Shown here one piece after another: positions 1-5,458 of a DNA stretch of 15,719 bases. Every line of letters starts with the position of its first letter. The stretch's first letter is position 1. Source of the DNA: Acidisphaera sp035272265. Its GTDB lineage: Bacteria; Pseudomonadota; Alphaproteobacteria; Acetobacterales; Acetobacteraceae. The translations under genes were made by a program, and so were the position numbers. The stretch is from NCBI GenBank assembly GCA_035272265.1, contig DATEQV010000001.1, forward strand, positions 1 to 15,719. The letters are read 5' to 3'. The notes below the pieces were generated by a model that saw nothing but the letters and a program-made list of their open reading frames with translations, was not told the DNA's origin and did not search any database.

Positions 1-466
1 TGTTCATGACCAACCCCTCCCCGCGCCATCGTCGGGGGGAGCCTCCGGCAATTCAAATCCGCCCCAGCAACGAAGTGCTGAAAACCATAGTGTGTCAAAC
101 GCTTACCAGGAAACTCGGTTCAACGAACCGGACACTAGTGAAGTCATCCCGGTGCGCGGGAGCAAGAATTAATGAGTCGCAAACGTGTGAGACACCAATC
201 GGTTGTGGCTCGAACCGTGCGCAACACGCGCGTTGCGTGCGATCACCGAGACCAGCCGAAGCATTTCGCCTACGAGGCGAGCATCCGCTGCGTACGCGCA
301 GGGCGACGGTTAACGGTTCACGGGCATTTCCACCCTTGGGCAACCGCCCGTTCGGCGTACTGTTGTCGCGCAGCCACAGTAGAGGCCGCGTTCAAAAAAA
401 TCGTCGCCTCCCCACGGATCAGACGGCATCCGCAACCCTAAGTAGCAGGAGTCGCCGAATTAAGGG
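1..466. other. Non-coding, lower-GC segment with short dyads
   Basis: I find no convincing gene here. Base composition is visibly less GC-rich than the rest of the window, and no frame shows the strong G/C third-position bias of the neighbouring genes. Several short inverted repeats are present: CGGTTC-AAC-GAACCG at 116-130, CGGTT-N8-AACCG at 200-217, CGCAAC-N6-GTTGCG at 220-237, and CGGTTAACGGTT near 306-317. One 89-residue open frame (172-441, plus) has a GGGAG nine bases before its ATG, but its composition is weak and I recognise no family, so I do not call it. The segment may be a regulatory or recombination-derived spacer leading to the gene pair that starts at 531. Confidence 0.5.
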
Positions 467-493
467 TTGACATTCCTAGGGTTACTTTCCTAG
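463..493 (+). promoter_or_regulatory. Promoter-like block with iterated TTCCTAG/AGGGTT words
   Basis: A perfect TTGACA (467-472) suggests a -35 box, but no good -10 hexamer lies at the usual spacing. Two copies of TTCCTAG (473-479 and 487-493) are exactly 14 bp apart, and AGGGTT occurs at 463-468 and 478-483. An inverse copy, AACCCTAA, is at 434-441. The block ends about 37 bp before the GTG start of the helix-turn-helix gene. Repeated short words overlapping a -35 box are typical of an operator, so the site probably drives and controls the gene pair at 531-1408. The binding protein is unknown; the helix-turn-helix product itself is a candidate by inference. Confidence 0.5.
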
Positions 494-530
494 AAGCGCT
501 CCCGGCATGATTTTGAGGGAGCAAGCCGAC

Positions 531-911
531 GTGACAACAAGCGCCACAGACCTGGAGTCGTCCGGCTTTTCCGAACCGGTCGGCGCCTGTCCCCCTGCCA
601 GCCGGTTCGCCGTCCGGCCGGCGCGCCCCCAGCCGGCCGCCTGGACCCCGTGCCGAGACGCGGCACTTCGGGCGGCGCGGGCGGACGGCTTGCGCTGGCA
701 CGATGTCGCCATTCGGCTCGGCGTATCGCGATGGTCCGCCGTCGAGCGAGGGCGGAAGATCGGCGTGCCGCGGCCTATCGCCCCGGCTCGTCCGATTCCC
801 GAAGATCCCAACCGGCCACCGCTGCCGGCCGGGCATCCCCACAGCTGGGGCGCGCTGGTGGCCGGCACCTTGCTCGACGGCGTGCCCTACCCGGCGCGGG
901 TGTTCCGATGA
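531..911 (+). CDS. Small helix-turn-helix protein (AsnC-like HTH)
   Basis: This is a 126-residue protein of unknown function that probably binds DNA. Residues 38-80 form a compact helix-turn-helix unit (WTPCRDAALRAARADG, then LRWHDVAIRLGVSRWSAVERG), followed by a basic RKIGVP segment. A proline-rich linker (81-100) leads to a tail with HPHSWGALVAGTLLDGVPYP, a pattern I recall from short alphaproteobacterial proteins often labelled AsnC-family although they lack the AsnC effector domain. I chose the GTG at 531 because GAGGGAG lies nine bases before it; an in-frame ATG at 507 has no comparable site. The stop overlaps the next gene's start as ATGA (908-911), so the two are probably translationally coupled. 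Target and role are not known; self-regulation through the repeats at 463-493 is inference. Confidence 0.7.
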   Translation: MTTSATDLESSGFSEPVGACPPASRFAVRPARPQPAAWTPCRDAALRAARADGLRWHDVAIRLGVSRWSAVERGRKIGVPRPIAPARPIPEDPNRPPLPAGHPHSWGALVAGTLLDGVPYPARVFR

Positions 912-1408
912 GCGGCGCGGCACCGGCCCGTAACACCCGTCCGGCCCCCCATCCGCCCTCAGGCACCGAGGCGGATTCGCGCTACGTCGTCGCCCGGCTC
1001 GAGGAGGCAGGGACCACGCTGCTCAGCCTGCCCGCGACCGGCTACTCCACCCGGCTGCGGACCTCGTCGATCGAGATCGTCCGGCTCGCCGCCGAAAGCT
1101 ATGGCTGGGCCGATCGCCCCGTTCGCCCCGCGGTGCCGTCGGCCGCGCGGATCACGCGCATGGACGAGGCGATGGGCTGGATCGGCCTCATCCCGGCCGA
1201 CCGCTACGTGCTGCGGCGCATCGTCGGGGCCCGCAGCCTGGTCAGCCCGATGACCGATCGGCACGTGTTTCCCTGGCGAAGGCTGGGGGCGGCCGTTGGC
1301 GCCGACCACAAGGCGGTGCAGCGCTGGCACGCCGAGGGCATCCGCATCATCGTCGCCGCCCTCGCCGCGTCCGGCTATCGGCCCGACGAGCGCGGTGCCG
1401 ACCGCTGA
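908..1408 (+). CDS. DUF6362-family protein
   Basis: A 166-residue protein that I assign to the DUF6362 family, found in alphaproteobacterial chromosomes and in phages. The visible features are an N-terminal disordered stretch (1-22), a VVARLEEAGTTLLSLPATG segment (27-45), a middle SYGWADRP (64-71), and the signature PSAARITRMDEAMGWIGLI (77-95). The C-terminal part (120-156) resembles a sigma-region-4-like helix-turn-helix: FPWRRLGAAVGADHKAVQRW followed by a hydrophobic helix. The likely role is nucleic-acid binding or transcription control, but no function is established to my knowledge. It overlaps the preceding helix-turn-helix gene by four bases (ATGA). A longer in-frame extension back to 650 reads through the other gene and was rejected. 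It converges on the MFS gene with only 4 bp between stop codons. Confidence 0.75.
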   Translation: MSGAAPARNTRPAPHPPSGTEADSRYVVARLEEAGTTLLSLPATGYSTRLRTSSIEIVRLAAESYGWADRPVRPAVPSAARITRMDEAMGWIGLIPADRYVLRRIVGARSLVSPMTDRHVFPWRRLGAAVGADHKAVQRWHAEGIRIIVAALAASGYRPDERGADR

Positions 1409-1412
1409 CCGG

Positions 1413-3059
1413 TCAGAACAGCACGTAGGCCTTGGACAGCGTGATCCACACGCCCCAGGCGATCGGCAGCCCGACCGCGAGCCAGGCCAGTGCGGCCGGC
1501 GCGGTCAGGCCGCCGCGGCCGATCCCGAACGTCATGCCGGACGGGGCGGCCTCGCCGCTTGCCGCCTGCACCGCCGCCACCTCCTCGTTGCTCATGAACC
1601 AGCGCTGGGAGAGCGGACGGACCAGCAGGTTGCAGATCAGCCCGACCACCAGGAAGCTCGCGAGCAAGTACATCGTCATCGAATAGAGCCCGGTGCCGGT
1701 GACGCCCTGGGCGGCCTCGAACTCGCGGATCTGGGTGACCACGACCGGGCCGATGATGCCCGCGGTCGACCATGCCGTCAGCAGCCGGCCGTGGATGGCG
1801 CCGACGAACTGCGTGCCGAAGATGTCGGCGAGGTACGCCGGCACGGTGGCAAAGCCGCCGCCGTACATCGACAGGATGACGCAGAAGCACAGCACGAAGA
1901 TCGCCTTGCTGCCGATCGCCGCCGCCCAGGGCGCGGCCGCGTACAGCGCGATGCCGAGGATGAAGAAGGTCGCATAGGTCGCCTTGCGCCCGATCCGGTC
2001 CGACAGCGATGCCCAGAAGAAACGCCCGCCGATGTTGAACAGCGACAGCAGGCCGGTGAACGCCGCGCCGATCGTCGCCACCGCCGTCTTGCCCGCCGCA
2101 TCTAGGCCGACGAACGGCACGTCCGGCTTGCCGATCAGCGCGCCGCCGAACACTTCCTGCAGCATCGGGCTCGCCATCGCGATCACTCCGATGCCGGCCG
2201 AGACGTTCAGCATCAGCACGGCCCAGATCAGCCAGAACTGCGCCGTCTTGTGCGCGTCGCGCAGGTGCACCTGGCCGTGGGTGATCAGCCGGCGGTTCGT
2301 CTGCGCCCTCCAGCCTTCGGGGTTCCACCCCGCGGGCGGCACGCGATAGCCGAACGCGCCGGCCATCATCGCGACGAAATAGATCGCGCCCAGCACCACG
2401 AAGGTCTGCCATACGCCCACCGAGGCCGGCGTGCGGAAGTCGTTCATCAGGATGTTGGCCAGCGGCGCGCCGATCATCGCGCCGCCGCCGAAGCCCATGA
2501 TCGCCATGCCCGTCGCCATGCCGCGCCGGTCGGGAAACCATTTGATGAGCGTCGAGACGGGAGAGATGTACCCCAGCCCGAGCCCGATGCCGCCGATCAC
2601 CCCCGAGCCCAGCCACAGCAGCCAGAGCTGGTGCACATAGACGCCCGCCGCCGAGATCAGCAGCCCGCCCGACCAGCAGAAGGCGGCGACGACGCCCGCG
2701 CGGCGCGGCCCCGCCCGTTCCAGCCAGCCGCCCCAGATCGCCGCGGCACCGCCGAGGAAGACGAAGAACAGCTCGAACATCACGCTGAGGTCGGTGATCT
2801 TCCAGTCGCACGAGGTCGCGGTGAGCGCCTGCAACAGCCCGTAGCTCTCGGGGCACGCGAGCGGCTTGGCGACGCCGATCGCGCGCGACAGCGGCAGCCA
2901 GAACACGCTGAAGCCGTAGGCCATGCCGATGCACAGGTGGATCGCCAGCGCCGCCGGCGGTACCAGCCAACGGTTGAAACCCGGCTTGGCGATGATCGTC
3001 GCCTTGTCGAGCAGGCCATGCGGCGCGTGCCCGAGCGCGACTGCGGTCGCTGAGCTCAT
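1413..3059 (-). CDS. OFA-family MFS transporter (oxalate/formate antiporter-like)
   Basis: A 548-residue inner-membrane major facilitator of the OFA family, predicted to move a small carboxylate. Hydrophobic segments begin at about residues 33, 94, 122, 146, 185 and 218, and six more follow from 273 to 480. The MFS motif-A loops are GGWLERAGPRR (110-120) and the second-half equivalent around FFWASLSDRIGRK (347-359). The position that I align with the essential OxlT Lys355 is Trp430 (LLTAWSTAGIIGP), so oxalate exchange is doubtful. The last 30 residues add one more membrane span (LAWLAVGLPIAWGVWITLSK), like the separate 'MFS transporter small subunit' seen beside related carriers. The ATG at 3059 was chosen for a GGGGAG nine bases upstream and an N-terminus of normal family form; the frame is open further upstream to 3230 but without similarity. 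Formate uptake or efflux is inferred from the nearby fds operon. Confidence 0.85.
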   Translation of the reverse strand: MSSATAVALGHAPHGLLDKATIIAKPGFNRWLVPPAALAIHLCIGMAYGFSVFWLPLSRAIGVAKPLACPESYGLLQALTATSCDWKITDLSVMFELFFVFLGGAAAIWGGWLERAGPRRAGVVAAFCWSGGLLISAAGVYVHQLWLLWLGSGVIGGIGLGLGYISPVSTLIKWFPDRRGMATGMAIMGFGGGAMIGAPLANILMNDFRTPASVGVWQTFVVLGAIYFVAMMAGAFGYRVPPAGWNPEGWRAQTNRRLITHGQVHLRDAHKTAQFWLIWAVLMLNVSAGIGVIAMASPMLQEVFGGALIGKPDVPFVGLDAAGKTAVATIGAAFTGLLSLFNIGGRFFWASLSDRIGRKATYATFFILGIALYAAAPWAAAIGSKAIFVLCFCVILSMYGGGFATVPAYLADIFGTQFVGAIHGRLLTAWSTAGIIGPVVVTQIREFEAAQGVTGTGLYSMTMYLLASFLVVGLICNLLVRPLSQRWFMSNEEVAAVQAASGEAAPSGMTFGIGRGGLTAPAALAWLAVGLPIAWGVWITLSKAYVLF

Positions 3060-3179
3060 TCGTTTCGTCTCCCCGCCCAGCGCCGCGCCCCGGAACAGCC
3101 GATGATTCCGTCCGTGGCTGTCGCATGCCGTCGGCCGCGGAGTGTTTACGATCACTGCATCAGCCGCAAGCAGTTCAAA

Positions 3180-3194
3180 GGCGCCGCTGGCGCC
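3180..3194 (-). terminator. Possible hairpin terminator after the acyltransferase
   Basis: GGCGCC-GCT-GGCGCC forms a six-base-pair, three-base-loop hairpin immediately beyond the stop at 3199-3201. On the minus strand it is followed by TTTG only, so it is a weak intrinsic terminator at best. It could separate the acyltransferase transcript from that of the MFS transporter. Confidence 0.3.
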
Positions 3195-3198
3195 GCCC

Positions 3199-4280
3199 CT
3201 ATCCGGAGAGTGTCGGTTGTGTGATGGCAAGCGAGCGCGGCGGCGGCGCTGCCGGCCAGCGTCGGAGTATGCGCTGCAACGGACGATCGATGCCGAAGGC
3301 CAGCACCGAAGCGACGATCACCGACCCGACGACGAACGTCGCGAAGCAGCCGAACGGCCCCAAGCCGGCCGCCACGCCGGACCTGCTCATCCACGGCAAC
3401 AGCGCGTAGATCGCCATGACGTGGCAGAGATAGAGCGGGTAGGAGACTGTCCCCGCGGTAGCCGCGACCGCGCGCCGGCGCCCCTGGAGCGCATGCCGCG
3501 GCAACGGTCCGACAGGGCAAGGCCGAGGATCAGACTCGCGTAGCCGATGCCGTAAAGGACGGTGGCTTGCGGCGGACCGTACTCGGCTCCCCACTGATCG
3601 AAGGGGAGACGGCACGCCACGATGGCGGCACCCAGGCCGCACAGCGTCCAGCTCGTCAGCCGTTGCGCCGGCAGATGGGGCAGCAGAGTGCCGGCGAGCA
3701 GTCCCGCGAAAAACAGCAACGTCAGCGGCGTGTGGAAATACACCGCGAGTGTGGCGCTCGGCACCTGAACGATCAGCGGATAGGCCGAATTCCACAAGAA
3801 GAAAGTGCCGGCAACCCACAACGCGAGCGCGGGCTTGCCGATGCGCGGCAACAGGCAGATCGCGAAGAGAAGGTAGAAGACGACCTCGTGCCGCAGCGTC
3901 CAGGCGACATCCAGGGCGAGGTCATTTCCTAGCGGCAACAGGCTTGCCCAGGTCGGGATGTCGAACCACGTCGCATCCGGGCGGAAGCGCCAGACCGCGT
4001 AGGCCGCGACGATCCAGTACAGCGGATAGATCCGGCAGGCGCGCCGCCAGAGGAACGGCCCGATATTCGGCGTGCGGCCGATTCCGTTCGGGCAGGTCAG
4101 GGCCATCACGAAACCGCTGAGCACGAGGAAGAACTGCACGCCGAGGGTGGGCTCCAGCTCGACGCTGTACCAGCGGCCGAAATGTATCGCCGGATCCGTC
4201 GCGGTGACGCTCTGAGCGTGCGCGAGCAGGACCGAGAAGGCGGCCAGCCCACGCATCGCCTCGAGTCGCAACAGCTTCAT
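3199..4280 (-). pseudogene. Acyltransferase-3 (OafA/YrhL-like) membrane protein, frameshifted
   Basis: The gene encodes an integral-membrane acyltransferase of the acyltransferase-3 family, which acylates sugars, lipids or glycans at the cell surface. It begins at ATG 4280 behind an excellent GGAGGAGG eight bases upstream. The N-terminus KLLRLEAMRGLAAFSVLLAH carries the conserved Arg10 and His21 of the family, and many hydrophobic segments follow. The frame keeps family character to about residue 260 (LILGLALSDRCRGMR) and then becomes a low-quality tail that stops at 3387. Family sequence resumes in another frame (GTVSYPLYLCHVMAIYALLP) and ends at 3199. Together the parts give about 360 residues, the normal family length. 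The break lies between about 3455 and 3515 and equals the loss of one base. It may be a real inactivation or an assembly error in a very GC-rich stretch. The acceptor is unknown, and the link to formate metabolism is probably only positional. Confidence 0.8.
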
Positions 4281-4407
4281 CGCGCCGGCCTCCTCCGCAC
4301 GCTCATATGCCGGAGGCGGCGCATCAGGCAAAACCGTCAGGATCCGCCCGCCGCAGGGTGCGACGGGTCGCTTACGCGCGTGTCCGGCGCAGGGTGACTC
4401 GTCGCCG

Positions 4408-4647
4408 CTACCCGGCGGTGCCGCGGCTTGCCGCCTCGCCCGCGAGCAATTCGACGGCCGCCCGGGCGTTCGGCAGCAGGCCTTCGCCGCCGTTTGCGAC
4501 ATGGGCGCGGATCGCCGCGCGCATCCGCGGGTCCCAGAACTTCCGCAGATGATCGGCCACGGAGCTCGCCGCCTTCGCGTTGCCCTGATAGGCGAAGGCC
4601 TGGGCGATCTGGTTGGCCATCATCACCAGCCGCTCAACCTGCTGCAT
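4408..4647 (-). CDS. fdsD: NAD-linked formate dehydrogenase delta subunit
   Basis: A 79-residue protein matching FdsD, the small delta subunit of soluble NAD-dependent formate dehydrogenases. The typical core is visible: ERLVMMANQIAQAFAY (5-20), then the diagnostic ADHLRKFWDPRMRAAIRAHV (31-50), then a GGEGLLP turn and a helical tail. No cofactor ligands are present, as expected. The family is needed for full enzyme activity in studied organisms, but its exact role (assembly or maturation) is not settled. The ATG lies inside the 3' end of fdsC, overlapping it by 14 bases, so translation is probably coupled. It is the last gene of the operon; 127 bp separate it from the acyltransferase. Confidence 0.93.
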   Translation of the reverse strand: MQQVERLVMMANQIAQAFAYQGNAKAASSVADHLRKFWDPRMRAAIRAHVANGGEGLLPNARAAVELLAGEAASRGTAG

Positions 4648-5458
4648 CGGCCGCCTCGCGCGCGATGCGCTGTGCGTGGGTGAACAGCTCGAACCCGTCG
4701 CTCCGCGCGATGCCTGCCAGCGTGATCCCGGCCGCCTCGGCGGTGCGGATCGCCAGCGCGGTCGGCGCCGAGACCGCCGCGACCAGCGGCGCGCCCATCG
4801 CCGCCGCCTTCTGCACGAGTTCGACGGAGATGCGGCTGGTCAGCAGCACCGCGCCGTCCGACGCGGCGATCCCCGCCCGGGCCAGCGCGCCGGCGAGCTT
4901 GTCGAGCGCGTTGTGCCGCCCGACGTCCTCGCGCACCGCGATCAATCCCGCGTCGGGTCGCCAGAACCCCGCCGCGTGCACGGCTCGCGTCGCATGGTTC
5001 AGCGTCTGGCGCGGTCCGAGCGCCTGCATCGCGGCGAGCAGCGTCGCCGGGTCGATCCGCACATCGCCGCTCACCGGCGCCGGCGGGCGCGCGGCTTCGG
5101 CGAGGCTTTCCAGTCCGCACAGGCCACAGCCCGTCGCGCCGGCGATATACCGTCTGCGGCGCTCGACGGCCTCGATGCGGTCGGCGGCGAGCCACATGCG
5201 CGCCTCGATGCCGTCCGGCACGGCGACGATCTCGAGGTCGCCGATGTCGCCGGCTGCGGCGACGATGCGCTCGGTCAGGCTGAAGCCCATGGCGAAATCC
5301 TCGATGTCGGCGGGGGTCGCCATCATCACAGCGTAGGTCGTGCGGTTGTAAGTCAGCGCGACCGGCGTTTCCTCCGCCACCACCCGTTCGCCGTCTGACG
5401 GCCCCTGGGTGCCGAAGGCGGTGCGCGGGACGGGGCAGGCGGGGGACGGCAGGGTCAA
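4634..5458 (-). CDS. fdsC: Formate dehydrogenase sulfurtransferase FdhD/FdsC
   Basis: The protein has 274 residues and is homologous to E. coli FdhD. It passes sulfur from a cysteine desulfurase to the bis-MGD cofactor before insertion into the catalytic subunit, and without it formate dehydrogenases of this type are inactive. Visible family blocks are EETPVALTYN (29-38), ADIEDFAMGFSLTERIV (50-66), the catalytic TGCGLCG with Cys111 and Cys114, REDVGRHNALDKLAGA and a LTSRISVELVQKAAAMG segment near the C-terminus. I chose TTG at 5458, whose TTGA overlaps the fdsA stop. No strong ribosome site is visible, so translational coupling is assumed; a GTG pair shortly before the EETPVAL block is the main alternative. 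The end overlaps fdsD by 14 bases. Confidence 0.92.
   Translation of the reverse strand: MTLPSPACPVPRTAFGTQGPSDGERVVAEETPVALTYNRTTYAVMMATPADIEDFAMGFSLTERIVAAAGDIGDLEIVAVPDGIEARMWLAADRIEAVERRRRYIAGATGCGLCGLESLAEAARPPAPVSGDVRIDPATLLAAMQALGPRQTLNHATRAVHAAGFWRPDAGLIAVREDVGRHNALDKLAGALARAGIAASDGAVLLTSRISVELVQKAAAMGAPLVAAVSAPTALAIRTAEAAGITLAGIARSDGFELFTHAQRIAREAADAAG

Noticed and set aside
17..41. Possible terminator hairpin CTCCCC/GGGGAG
   Set aside because: The loop is long and no T run follows; the gene it would terminate is outside the window.
172..441. 89-residue plus-strand open frame with a plausible ribosome site
   Set aside because: Third-position composition is well below that of real genes here, no family is recognisable, and it ends inside the repeat-rich promoter block. 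It is possible but not supported.
650..907. Upstream extension of the DUF6362 gene to 650
   Set aside because: The extension is arginine-rich and lies over the helix-turn-helix gene; the ATGA overlap gives a better start at 908.
1375..3126. 583-codon open frame on the same strand as the MFS gene
   Set aside because: It is out of frame with the transporter, arginine-rich and without membrane segments; the frame at 1413-3059 has clear MFS motifs.
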